Positions 1 through 8,269 of a stretch of 64,000 nt of DNA are shown here, piece after piece. Under the pieces are notes generated by a model. It was not told the DNA's origin. It did not search any database and worked only from the letters and a program-made list of their open reading frames with translations. Numbering within the stretch: the first letter of the stretch is position 1; each line of letters starts with the position of its first letter. The position numbers and the translations under genes are program-made. The stretch is from Geovibrio thiophilus (lineage in GTDB: Bacteria > Chrysiogenota > Deferribacteres > Deferribacterales > Geovibrionaceae), in the NCBI RefSeq assembly GCF_004087915.1, contig NZ_CP035108.1, forward strand, positions 2,170,001 to 2,234,000, read 5' to 3'.

Positions 1-2597
1 GAGAGAGCAGCATCGGTCATGCCGGGGTTCTTTCCCCCTGCCTGAGCCATATCCGGTCTGCCGCCGCCGCTTCCGCCCGCTATTGCGGCAACCTCTTTTA
101 TTATGCTGCCTGCTTTTATTTTATCCGTGAGGTCTTTGGTCACCCCGCAGAGGAACATCACCTTTTCGCTGTCCGCCGAAGCCGCTACAACGACACCTGA
201 GCCCATTTTATCCCTTGCCGTGTCCGCAAAATTGCGCAGGGAGTCAACATCCGCTCCGTCCATGCGGGAAACAAGGAGCTTAACGCCCTTCACTTCCACA
301 ACCTCTTTCATCATATCGCCCGCTTTGGCGGAGTTCAGTTTGTCAGAGAGCTTGCGGATCTCTTTTTCCTGCTCTTTTATGGTGGCGTAAAGCTCGTTTA
401 TTTTATCCTCTATCCCTTCCACACCGGCTTTGAGGGTGAGGGAGACGTTTTTAAGCACTCTCTCGCTGCGGCTTACATGCTCAACCGCGCCCGCGCCCGT
501 GAGCGCCTCAATCCTGCGCACACCGGAGGCTACGGAGGTTTCCGTGACTATTTTGAACAGACCTATGTCCCCTGTTCTGTCAACGTGGCAGCCGCCGCAA
601 AGTTCCACAGAGAATCCGGGAACCTCTATAACACGGACAGTGTCGCCGTATTTCTCCCCGAAGAGAGCCATAGCACCCTTTTTCATAGCGGCTTCCTTAG
701 TCTCCAGAGCTGCGCTGACATCTCTGTTTTCCATGATGCGTCTGTTGACAATCTCTTCTATTTTCTCAATTTCATCAGCGGTCACCTGAGTGTAATGACT
801 GAAATCAAAACGGAGCCTATCGGGAGAAACCATTGAGCCCGCCTGACGGACATGATCCCCGAGCACCATCTGAAGCGCCTTGTGAAGAAGGTGCGTCGCT
901 GTGTGGTTGCGCTCTGTCGCCTGTCTGGCTTCATCATCAACCGCCGCAAAAACCCTGTCGCCCGCTTTTACGGAACCGACTTCCATTACGCCCTGATGAA
1001 CAATAAGTCCGTCGCCGAACTTTTTAGTGTCCGTAACACGAAAGAGGGATGTGGCTGTTCTGATAACGCCTTTATCGCCGGTCTGACCGCCGCCTTCGGG
1101 ATAAAAGGGCGTCTGCTCAAGGACAATCTCCGCCTCTTCGCCCTCTTTTATAATGTCGCTTGTATCGCCGTTTTTGATGATAAAGCTCACCGTTTCTTCC
1201 GCCTCAAGGCTTTCGTAGCCCACAAATTCGGAGGAAATCTTTGATTTCAGCTTTCTGTATATGGTGGAGACGCTTTCTACCCCGCTGCCTGCCCATGATT
1301 TTTTCGCTCTTTCCTGCTGGGCTGCCATTTCAGCGTTAAAGCCTGTTACATCAAGCTCAAAGCCGGCATCCTCGGCTATATCGGTAAGCAGATCCGTGGG
1401 GAAGCCGTACGTATCGTAAAGCCTGAAAATTTCTGTTCCGGGAATGAGTTTCTGAGCCTGATACTTAACAAAAAGCTCATCAATAAGCTTCATTCCAATG
1501 GCAAGGGTTCTTCCGAACTGCTCTTCCTCTGTGGAAACAACCTTCTGAACATAGCTTTTCTTGTCGGCAAGCTCAATGTAATGCCCTTTCATAAAGTCAG
1601 CTACGAAGCCGCAGACCTTATTGAAGAACGTGCCCTCGAAGCCGAGCATTTTTCCGTGGCGCATCGCTCTCCTCATTATTCTGCGGAGAACATAGCCCCT
1701 TCCTTCGTTTGAGGGGAGGACACCGTCAGAAATGAGAAAAGTTGTGGAACGCGCGTGATCCGCAATGACCCTGAGGGAAACATCGCTGTCGGCTCCCGCG
1801 CCGTATTTAACTCCGGCGAGTTCCGCTGTGAACTGTATAATAGGCTGAAAAATATCAGTGTCGTAGTTGCTGGTAACGCCCTGAACAACAGAGGCGATGC
1901 GCTCAAGCCCCATGCCTGTGTCTATGCTGGGTTTGGGGAGCGGCGTCATAGTGCCGGAGGCATCACGGTTGAACTGCATGAAAACAAGGTTCCACAACTC
2001 AAGGTGACGGTCACAGTCGCAGTTGCGGTCGCACTCGGGGCGTCCGCAGCCTGTGCCCTCGCCCTGATCAATATGAATCTCGGAGCAGGGACCGCAGGGA
2101 CCCGTGTCGCCCATAGACCAGAAGTTGTCCTTCTCGCCTCTGCGCTCTATATTCTCTTCCTTTACGCCGATAACGTCACGCCAGATTCTGAACGCTTCCT
2201 CATCGTCAAGGTATATTGATACAAACATTTTGTCAGCGGGCAGCCCCATTCTGTTGACAAGGAAGTCCCAGCCGAATTTTATGGCGTCCTCTTTGAAATA
2301 ATCGCCGAAGGAAAAGTTGCCGAGCATCTCAAAAAAAGTATGGTGACGTGATGTTCTGCCCACATTTTCAAGGTCGTTGTGCTTTCCGCCCGCGCGGACA
2401 ACCTTCTGACATGTCGCCGCTCTGGTGTAGCTGCGTTCGTCCAGCCCGAGGAAGGTATCCTTAAACTGGTTCATCCCTGCGTTGGCGAAAAGAAGCGTGG
2501 GGTCATTATGGGGAACGAGAGAGGACGAAGACACAACCTCATGCCCTTTCTCCTTAAAATATTCAAGAAACTTAGCTCTGATCTCGCTGCCTGTCAT
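1..2597 (-). CDS. alaS: Alanyl-tRNA synthetase (3' end outside window)
   Basis: Charges tRNA-Ala in the cytoplasm. The frame is open from the ATG at 2597 to the window edge, giving about 865 codons against a usual 870-880, so only the last few residues are missing. The N-terminus (MTGSEIRAKFLEYF) and the conserved NDPTLLFANAGM segment of the class II core are clear. At the edge the frame reads GGSGGGRPDMAQAGG, the glycine-rich C-terminal signature of AlaS. The start is preceded by a GGAGAAC ribosome binding site and overlaps the end of the upstream HNH gene by 26 nt, so the two are probably co-transcribed and translationally coupled. Confidence 0.97.
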   Translation of the reverse strand, partial: MTGSEIRAKFLEYFKEKGHEVVSSSSLVPHNDPTLLFANAGMNQFKDTFLGLDERSYTRAATCQKVVRAGGKHNDLENVGRTSRHHTFFEMLGNFSFGDYFKEDAIKFGWDFLVNRMGLPADKMFVSIYLDDEEAFRIWRDVIGVKEENIERRGEKDNFWSMGDTGPCGPCSEIHIDQGEGTGCGRPECDRNCDCDRHLELWNLVFMQFNRDASGTMTPLPKPSIDTGMGLERIASVVQGVTSNYDTDIFQPIIQFTAELAGVKYGAGADSDVSLRVIADHARSTTFLISDGVLPSNEGRGYVLRRIMRRAMRHGKMLGFEGTFFNKVCGFVADFMKGHYIELADKKSYVQKVVSTEEEQFGRTLAIGMKLIDELFVKYQAQKLIPGTEIFRLYDTYGFPTDLLTDIAEDAGFELDVTGFNAEMAAQQERAKKSWAGSGVESVSTIYRKLKSKISSEFVGYESLEAEETVSFIIKNGDTSDIIKEGEEAEIVLEQTPFYPEGGGQTGDKGVIRTATSLFRVTDTKKFGDGLIVHQGVMEVGSVKAGDRVFAAVDDEARQATERNHTATHLLHKALQMVLGDHVRQAGSMVSPDRLRFDFSHYTQVTADEIEKIEEIVNRRIMENRDVSAALETKEAAMKKGAMALFGEKYGDTVRVIEVPGFSVELCGGCHVDRTGDIGLFKIVTETSVASGVRRIEALTGAGAVEHVSRSERVLKNVSLTLKAGVEGIEDKINELYATIKEQEKEIRKLSDKLNSAKAGDMMKEVVEVKGVKLLVSRMDGADVDSLRNFADTARDKMGSGVVVAASADSEKVMFLCGVTKDLTDKIKAGSIIKEVAAIAGGSGGGRPDMAQAGGKNPGMTDAAL

Positions 2598-2904
2598 CTA
2601 TGTTCTCCTTATCTTTGAATCCGTTAAGGTACTCCTCCCATTCTAACGGGAGCAGATACTTCTTCCTGTTGTTGCACTCCTTGCAGGCGGGGACAACGTT
2701 CCCTTTGGTGCTTGTTCCGCCTCTGGCTATGGGTACTATGTGATCCATAGTGATCTCTTCCGGCGGAAACTTGTTGCCGCAGTAGTGACATATGCCCTGA
2801 TCGACTTTCTGCCGCCACCACTGCTTGCGCCGCAGCTCACGGGCTTTTTCCTTTTCACGGCGGATGTGCCCTTCATCAGCCGTATCAAAAAAGTGTATAT
2901 CCAT
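2572..2904 (-). CDS. HNH endonuclease family protein
   Basis: A 110-residue protein with an HNH nuclease fold. It has a first zinc pair (CHYCG, about residues 39-42), then the HNH core MDHIVPIARGG (about 53-63), an asparagine in KGNVVPAC and a second pair CKEC (about 73-76), followed by NNRK. The length and the two CxxC pairs match small stand-alone bacterial HNH proteins. The lysine/arginine-rich N-terminus (about residues 12-30) could bind DNA. Substrate and role are unknown. It is the first gene of a two-gene transcript with alaS and has a good promoter at 2967-2995. The start codon has only a weak GGATAT ribosome binding site. Confidence 0.85.
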   Translation of the reverse strand: MDIHFFDTADEGHIRREKEKARELRRKQWWRQKVDQGICHYCGNKFPPEEITMDHIVPIARGGTSTKGNVVPACKECNNRKKYLLPLEWEEYLNGFKDKENIDDRQRDQS

Positions 2905-2966
2905 TGTATATCCGAAAACTCAGCAAAAGCACATAGGTACGCATGCGCCTGTTTATGTAATCGATG

Positions 2967-2995
2967 AGTATATAATAGAGGATTAACATTATCAA
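2967..2995 (-). promoter_or_regulatory. Sigma70-type promoter for HNH-alaS
   Basis: On the minus strand TTGATA (2990-2995) and TATACT (2967-2972) are separated by exactly 17 nt. Transcription would start near 2960, about 55 nt upstream of the HNH gene. This is one of the best promoter matches in the window. Confidence 0.7.
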
Positions 2996-3174
2996 CATCT
3001 TAATTACACCGTATATTGAGCTTCAAAACCTAAGAATGTCAGATATTTAACAAAAGGGTATAAAAAAATGCCAGAAAAATGCAAAATCATTACGATTTCC
3101 TATAGATCAGAAACAAGTAATCCGCTAGAATCCGTTTGCCTTTTTCAGACTACAAAATAACCTTGGAGGGGTTT

Positions 3175-4764
3175 ATGAAGACCGAACATACCGGACTTGA
3201 GGAGTACGGTTTCAGGAACCTGGCTCGGATAAACTGGAATCTGCCCACGCCCGCCCTGTATGAGCAGATCATTATGAGAAAGGAAGCTATCCTCTCTCAT
3301 CTCGGTCCAGTTGTAGCCAGAACCGGACACCATACCGGACGCTCGCCCAACGACAAGTTCGTGGTGGATGAGCCTACAACGACTGGTGACGTATACTGGT
3401 CAAAAGATAACAAAAAGTTCACAGAAGCGCAGTTTGACAAGCTCTTCAGCAAAATGGCGTCATACCTTCAGACAAAAGAGGTTTTCGTTCAGGAATGCTA
3501 TGCCGGAGCAGACGCGAACACCCGACTGAAAGTCCGTGTCATCACCGAAACAGCATGGCACAGCCTTTTTGCGAGAAATATGTTCATCACTGAAAGGGAT
3601 CAGGAAGTCCTTAAAGATTTTACGCCCGACTTCACAGTGGTAAACTGCCCCCGCTTCCACGCAATTCCCGAAGAGGACGGAACTAACTCCGAAACCTTCA
3701 TCATAGTAAACTTTAAAAGAAAAATCGTCATCATCGGCGGTACAAGCTATGCGGGAGAGATCAAAAAATCGATCTTCACCGTTATGAACTACCTGCTCCC
3801 CAAACATGGTGTAATGAGCATGCACTGCTCCGCCAACATAGGCGAAGAAGGGGATACGGCTGTATTCTTCGGTCTTTCAGGAACGGGCAAAACCACCCTT
3901 TCCACTGATCCCGAAAGATACCTCATCGGCGACGATGAGCACGGCTGGAACAATGACGGCGTTTTCAACATAGAAGGCGGCTGCTACGCCAAGGTTATCA
4001 ACCTTTCCAAAGAAGCAGAGCCCGATATTTACGAATGCACACGGAAATTCGGCACTATCCTTGAGAACGTCGCTGTTGACATGACATCAAGAGCAATTGA
4101 CCTCGATGATAACAGCCTCACGGAAAATACAAGGGCGTCCTACCCGCTGAGCCAGCTTCCCAAAATAGTTGAATCAGGCAAGGGCAGCCATCCCGACAAC
4201 GTTATTTTCCTCACTTACGATGCGTTCGGAGTGCTTCCCCCTGTTTCAAAACTCAGCATACCTCAGGCTATGTACCACTTCATCTCCGGCTACACAGCAA
4301 GAGTTGCGGGCACGGAAAAAGGAGTTACAGAGCCCAAAGCGGTTTTCTCCACGTGCTTCGGCGCGCCTTTCATGGTGTGGCACCCCTCCGTTTACGCAAA
4401 GCTCCTCGGCGACAAAGTCAAAGAGAAAAACGTTCAGTGCTGGCTTGTTAACACAGGTCTGACCGGCGGACCCTACGGAGTGGGCAAACGCTTCTCCATT
4501 AAGTACACAAGGGCGATAATTAAAGCTATCCTCACTGGAGAGCTTAACAAGACTGAGTTCAAGACCGACCCCGTTTTCGGCTTCGGTATTCCTCAGTTTA
4601 TCCCCGGCGTGCCCGCTGAGGTTCTTGACCCCTCCTTCGGTTGGTCAAGCAGACAGGCTTATGATGATATGCTTAAAAACCTTGCGTCTAAGTTTGCCGA
4701 AAACTTCAAAAAGTTTGAGGAAGGAATGGATCCCGAAATCACAAAAGGCGGACCAAACCTTTAA
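3175..4764 (+). CDS. pckA: Phosphoenolpyruvate carboxykinase (ATP)
   Basis: Interconverts oxaloacetate + ATP and phosphoenolpyruvate + CO2 + ADP in the cytoplasm, at the entry to gluconeogenesis or in anaplerosis. The 529-residue length matches the ATP-dependent family (about 530-540). Visible motifs are GRSPNDKFVV (substrate-binding Arg), the kinase-1 P-loop GLSGTGKTTLS and the kinase-2 motif LIGDDEHGW. An upstream in-frame TTG at 3136 would add 13 residues. The ATG at 3175 is preferred because TTGGAGGGG (3163-3171) lies just before it and the protein then starts at the usual family position. It is one of only two protein genes on the plus strand here and stands alone. Confidence 0.97.
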   Translation: MKTEHTGLEEYGFRNLARINWNLPTPALYEQIIMRKEAILSHLGPVVARTGHHTGRSPNDKFVVDEPTTTGDVYWSKDNKKFTEAQFDKLFSKMASYLQTKEVFVQECYAGADANTRLKVRVITETAWHSLFARNMFITERDQEVLKDFTPDFTVVNCPRFHAIPEEDGTNSETFIIVNFKRKIVIIGGTSYAGEIKKSIFTVMNYLLPKHGVMSMHCSANIGEEGDTAVFFGLSGTGKTTLSTDPERYLIGDDEHGWNNDGVFNIEGGCYAKVINLSKEAEPDIYECTRKFGTILENVAVDMTSRAIDLDDNSLTENTRASYPLSQLPKIVESGKGSHPDNVIFLTYDAFGVLPPVSKLSIPQAMYHFISGYTARVAGTEKGVTEPKAVFSTCFGAPFMVWHPSVYAKLLGDKVKEKNVQCWLVNTGLTGGPYGVGKRFSIKYTRAIIKAILTGELNKTEFKTDPVFGFGIPQFIPGVPAEVLDPSFGWSSRQAYDDMLKNLASKFAENFKKFEEGMDPEITKGGPNL

Positions 4765-4779
4765 GATAATAACAGAGCG

Positions 4780-4802
4780 AAAAAGGCGGTGGAAACACCG
4801 CC
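4780..4802 (-). terminator. Rho-independent terminator of the E1-like gene
   Basis: A perfect 7-bp stem GGCGGTG/CACCGCC (4785-4791 and 4796-4802) with a GAAA/TTTC tetraloop. On the minus strand it is followed by TTTTT, so it mainly terminates the gene ending at 4833. On the plus strand, after pckA, the stem is followed only by a weak T-containing stretch. Confidence 0.75.
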
Positions 4803-4832
4803 TCATAGCTTATTGAGAACGACACAAAAAAA

Positions 4833-5597
4833 TTAGACTGTAGCAGAACCTACGGTCATCGCTAATTCTCCCCCGCAGGTTCTGCATGCGGGATTGCGTT
4901 TAAGCTCTACGTGTCTGGTTCTGAAGTCTGCCAAGTCCATATAAAACATTTTGTTGCCCAGCGGTTCCCCGAAACCGGTTATGATCTTCACCGCTTCCGC
5001 TGCTGCCAGACATCCTATTGTTCCCGATACTGCGCCGAGAACACCGAAACCGAACTCCTCCCAGTCGTTTACGTCTTTTTCAACCATGCAGTCGAGGCAG
5101 GCGGTTTTGAACGGATTGACTGTGAAAAGATAACCGGTCATCCCGTCCATAGCCGCTTCTATCATAGGTACTCTTTCCTGTACGCAGGCACGGTTAAGGT
5201 TCTTGCGTTCGTAGAATGTCGGTCTGGCGGATACTGCGACCTGACAGCCTTTTATCAGCGCAGGCGTATTTTCAGGAAGAAGCCGCACATTGTGCATTTC
5301 TATCTCCATGTCAGGATTAAGCTTTCTGAATGTATCCGCGGCAATATCCACTCTGGGCTCGCCTATTCGGGCACAGTCCATTAGAATCTGACGGTTCATA
5401 TTGGTTTCAGTGAGATTGCCGGAGTGAGCGATAACAAGCTTTCCTATGCCCGCCATGGCGAGATACGCTGCGGCTGTTCCGCCCAAGCCGCCGATTCCGC
5501 CTATGAACGCAGCTGAATTCTTAAGCCTGAGTTGTGCTTCCTTTCCGAAATTTTCCATTATCATCTGTCTTTTATATCTTCTGAAATAACTTTCCAT
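4833..5597 (-). CDS. ThiF/MoeB/HesA-family E1-like protein, catalytic acids replaced
   Basis: A 254-residue homologue of the adenylating enzymes that activate ubiquitin-like sulfur carriers. The Rossmann motif GGIGGLGG (residues about 33-40), the arginine finger segment NMNRQIL, IGEPRVDIAA, and two zinc-binding pairs (CLDC about 167-170, CRTC about 240-243) are all in family order. The two acidic residues that bind ATP-Mg in MoeB are not visible: where MoeB has DFDTVSLSN this protein has HSGNLTETN, and the usual DCTDN is SARPT. It may therefore bind a carrier protein without adenylating it, or use another chemistry. The start has a strong AGGAGG site. No MoaD/ThiS-like partner is adjacent. 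Confidence 0.8.
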   Translation of the reverse strand: MESYFRRYKRQMIMENFGKEAQLRLKNSAAFIGGIGGLGGTAAAYLAMAGIGKLVIAHSGNLTETNMNRQILMDCARIGEPRVDIAADTFRKLNPDMEIEMHNVRLLPENTPALIKGCQVAVSARPTFYERKNLNRACVQERVPMIEAAMDGMTGYLFTVNPFKTACLDCMVEKDVNDWEEFGFGVLGAVSGTIGCLAAAEAVKIITGFGEPLGNKMFYMDLADFRTRHVELKRNPACRTCGGELAMTVGSATV

Positions 5598-5728
5598 GAT
5601 TCCTCCTGAACTGAAATTCTATTACAATAAAACCCCAAGGGCAACCCCGCCGAAGCAGCGTAAAAATGTCCGTATTTAAGTTCAGTATTTCCAATGTGGG
5701 TGTAAGGTTTGTTTCAATACCTAACTTA

Positions 5729-5756
5729 TTGATAATAGTGATTAACTAAATAGAAT
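5729..5756 (+). promoter_or_regulatory. Candidate sigma70 promoter in the ThiF-cysS gap
   Basis: TTGATA (5729-5734), 16-nt spacer, TAGAAT (5751-5756) on the plus strand, inside an AT-rich stretch. No protein gene follows on this strand before the terminator at 5895-5918, so it would drive a short non-coding transcript starting near 5763. Confidence 0.4.
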
Positions 5757-5762
5757 GTAAAA

Positions 5763-5918
5763 AAATAAGCTGAAAAATGAAAAAAAAATTAAAATTCTGA
5801 TTGAACTATTATAGAAGTGATCTATCTTTACTTTATAAACAGACATTTCCGCGGATAAAACCGCATATTTCCCCTGTAGGTTATATTATGGAATAGCAGG
5901 CCGCAAGGCCTGCTTTTT
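5763..5918 (+). ncRNA. Candidate small RNA between convergent signals
   Basis: The 337-nt gap between the E1-like gene start (5597) and the cysS stop (5935) holds no protein gene. On the plus strand a sigma70-like promoter (5729-5756) and a strong intrinsic terminator (5895-5918) bracket about 155 nt. The interval contains a second small inverted repeat (GCGG/CCGC near 5851-5864) and only a 7-codon ORF. This arrangement is what an independent small RNA gene looks like, but conservation could not be checked. The remainder of the gap (5598-5728) shows nothing else clear. Confidence 0.35.
5895..5918 (+). terminator. Intrinsic terminator
   Basis: An 8-bp perfect stem AGCAGGCC/GGCCTGCT with a GCAA tetraloop, followed by TTTT on the plus strand. 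In the minus direction (after cysS) the stem is followed by ATTCCATAAT, so any termination of cysS would be weaker. Confidence 0.7.
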
Positions 5919-5934
5919 CATTATATTCTGTTTG

Positions 5935-7371
5935 TCAGTCTCTTATCTTCTTCGCTCTGAATTTTGTTCCGGCAGGAGTATCAAGAAGCTCAACTCCTTT
6001 TGCCGAGAGTGCTTTACGTATTTCATCCGCACGTTCAAAGTTCTTTTCTTTTCTTGCGTTCTGCCTTTCCTCTATAAGTTTTTCAAGCTCGTCCACAGGT
6101 ATCTCAAGGTTTGCCTTGAACCATTCCTCAGGCGTTTTCGCTATCACCCCGAGTACTTCGTGAACAGCGCCGAATATTTTTTCCGCTGATTTCCGGAGAG
6201 CCTCAAGAGAGTCCTTATCGGGCTTGTCTGCGAGTATTTTATTTATTTTGCGTACAGACTCGAACAGAGCGGCGAGAGCGACCGGAGTATTGAAGTCGTC
6301 GTCCATGGCTCTCCCGAACTCCGCAATGAATTCAGAAGCAATGATTTCAGCCTCGCCGACAGCGTTCATGCCCTTTTTACCCGCAGAGAATCCGTTCAGC
6401 TCATCAAGCATCGTATATATTCTGTCCAGAGAGCTTTCAGCGTCCTTCAGCTTTTCATCGCTGAAATCCAGAGCGCTTCTGTAATGTGTGGTAAGCAGGA
6501 AGAAGCGGACTATTTCCGGATCAAACTTATCCGTCACATCTCTGATGGTGAAAAAGTTGCCGAGAGATTTTGACATCTTTTCCTCATTTATGTTCACGAA
6601 CCCGTTGTGCATCCAGTAGCGGGCGAACTCACATCCGCACGCAGCCTCTGACTGGGCTATCTCATTTTCATGGTGAGGGAAAACAAGGTCTTTCCCGCCG
6701 CCGTGTATGTCAAAAGGAAGGCTGAGGATTTTTTCGCTCATCACGCTGCACTCTATGTGCCAGCCCGGTCTGCCCGGTCCCCACGGACTTTCCCACGAGG
6801 GCTCGTTCGGTTTGGAGCTTTTCCAGAGAACGAAGTCGTAGGGGTTTTCCTTGCGTTCGTTCACTTCAACTCTTGCGCCCGCCATCATCTCATCAAGGTG
6901 GCGGTGAGAGAGCTTGCCGTATTCCGAGAAGCTTTCCACTCTGTAGTAGACATCGCCGTCTGAAACGTAGGCATGTCCTTTTTCGATGAGGTTTTCGCAC
7001 ATGGTGATCATTTCATGAATATAATCCGTTGCTTTGGGTGCTTGATCGGGTCTTTTAACATTAAGAGAATCCATATCGGCGTCATGGGCTTCCATGTATT
7101 TTTTGGTGAGCTCGCGCCAGTCTGTGCCGGATTCGTTGCTTCTCCTGATTATTTTATCGTCAATATCGGTGAAGTTTTTCACAAAGGTGACGCTGTAGCC
7201 TCTGTAGCCGAGATAACGGCGGATAACATCGAATACCACGGCGCTTCTGGCGTGCCCTATATGGCAGAGATCATAGACTGTGACCCCGCAGACATACATG
7301 CCGACTTTTTTATCGCTGATGGGTCGAAAATCTTCCTTCTCTTTTTTTAATGTATTGAAAACCCTGAGCAT
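5935..7371 (-). CDS. cysS: Cysteinyl-tRNA synthetase
   Basis: A class I synthetase charging tRNA-Cys, 478 residues (usual 460-480). The N-terminal MLRVFNTL, CGVTVYD, the signature HIGHARS (about residues 38-44) and the KMSKS loop (about 268-272) are present, together with the catalytic zinc region WHIECSVM and HHENEIAQSE. The canonical CGPTVYD is CGVTVYD here. The ATG at 7371 follows a GTGAGG site. It lies 17 nt after the ABC ATPase gene and is probably read from the same transcript. Confidence 0.97.
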   Translation of the reverse strand: MLRVFNTLKKEKEDFRPISDKKVGMYVCGVTVYDLCHIGHARSAVVFDVIRRYLGYRGYSVTFVKNFTDIDDKIIRRSNESGTDWRELTKKYMEAHDADMDSLNVKRPDQAPKATDYIHEMITMCENLIEKGHAYVSDGDVYYRVESFSEYGKLSHRHLDEMMAGARVEVNERKENPYDFVLWKSSKPNEPSWESPWGPGRPGWHIECSVMSEKILSLPFDIHGGGKDLVFPHHENEIAQSEAACGCEFARYWMHNGFVNINEEKMSKSLGNFFTIRDVTDKFDPEIVRFFLLTTHYRSALDFSDEKLKDAESSLDRIYTMLDELNGFSAGKKGMNAVGEAEIIASEFIAEFGRAMDDDFNTPVALAALFESVRKINKILADKPDKDSLEALRKSAEKIFGAVHEVLGVIAKTPEEWFKANLEIPVDELEKLIEERQNARKEKNFERADEIRKALSAKGVELLDTPAGTKFRAKKIRD

Positions 7372-7388
7372 TTTTTACCTCACATTAA

Positions 7389-8168
7389 TCAGCGGTAGAC
7401 GCAGGCTTCAAGAAGCTTTTTAGTATATTCTTCCTTCGGGCTGCGGATCACTTCGTCCGCTGTTCCTCTTTCCACAATTTTTCCCTTATTCATCACAATG
7501 ACTTCATCACAAAGGAATGATACCACTGCAAGATCGTGGGAAATCAGGACAAGAGTTATATTATTTTCTTTTGACAGCTTTTTCAACAGATTCAGTATCT
7601 GCGCCTGAACAGAAACATCAAGGGAGCTCACAGGCTCATCCGCAACTATAATTTCCGGTTCGAGGCTCAGTGCGCGGGCTATGGAGACCCTTTGCCGCTG
7701 CCCGCCGGAAAACTCATGGGGAAACCTGTCCAGATGCTCCTTTTCAAGCCCCACCATCTCCATGAGAGTTTCGCATTTCGCCCTTATCTCCGCCTTTGAC
7801 ATGGCTGAATGTGCGGCTATTCCGTCATACATGGAGGAGAAAACCGTCAGTTTCGGGTTCAGGCTGGTGTAGGGATCCTGAAAGATCATCTGCACGTTTT
7901 TGCGGTAGCCTGCGTATTTTTTGCCCAAGGTTCGGATGTTTTCACCCTTGTAAAGCACTTCTCCCGCATCGGGGCGGATTATGTCGCAGATTATTTTTGC
8001 GGCAGTGGTTTTGCCGCTGCCTGATTCTCCCACGATTCCGAGAGCCTTCCCCTGCTCAAGGATAAGACTGATCCCGTCAGTTGCCCTGAAGCTTGTGCCC
8101 GAACCGGCGAAAAGTCCTTCAAATGCTGTATAAATTTTGGTTGCGTCTTTGAGTTCCAACAGTTTCAT
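7389..8168 (-). CDS. Oligopeptide-type ABC transporter ATP-binding protein (OppF/DppF-like), orphan
   Basis: A 259-residue ABC ATPase of the peptide/nickel importer family. It shows Walker A GESGSGKTT (about 50-58), the Q-loop region QMIFQDPYTSLNP typical of OppF/DppF, the ABC signature FSGGQRQR, Walker B IIVADEP and the switch SHD. OppF-type ATPases usually pair with OppD and two permeases, but none is adjacent; the YejABEF system at 32-38 kb already has a fused ATPase. It may serve permeases elsewhere or pair as a homodimer. No Shine-Dalgarno sequence precedes the ATG. TAATAT lies 6 nt upstream, so the message may be leaderless. Confidence 0.88.
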   Translation of the reverse strand: MKLLELKDATKIYTAFEGLFAGSGTSFRATDGISLILEQGKALGIVGESGSGKTTAAKIICDIIRPDAGEVLYKGENIRTLGKKYAGYRKNVQMIFQDPYTSLNPKLTVFSSMYDGIAAHSAMSKAEIRAKCETLMEMVGLEKEHLDRFPHEFSGGQRQRVSIARALSLEPEIIVADEPVSSLDVSVQAQILNLLKKLSKENNITLVLISHDLAVVSFLCDEVIVMNKGKIVERGTADEVIRSPKEEYTKKLLEACVYR

Positions 8169-8215
8169 TAAAATATATTACACGAACAAACGCACGTGGA
8201 AAAGGCATTTTCCCC

Positions 8216-8244
8216 TTTGCTAAAAATGAGTATTCATTTATCAT
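8216..8244 (+). promoter_or_regulatory. Promoter of the small membrane protein gene
   Basis: TTTGCT (8216-8221), 17-nt spacer, TATCAT (8239-8244). The predicted start near 8251 lies downstream of the first possible ATG (8243), which supports translation from the ATG at 8270. Confidence 0.45.
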
Positions 8245-8269
8245 GCACCGGAGCGGAGGTAATGAACGG

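Noticed and set aside
5717-5756. Possible Fur box around TGATAATAGTGATTA
   Set aside because: Only a loose match to the 19-bp Fur consensus in an AT-rich stretch; it is better explained as part of the candidate promoter.
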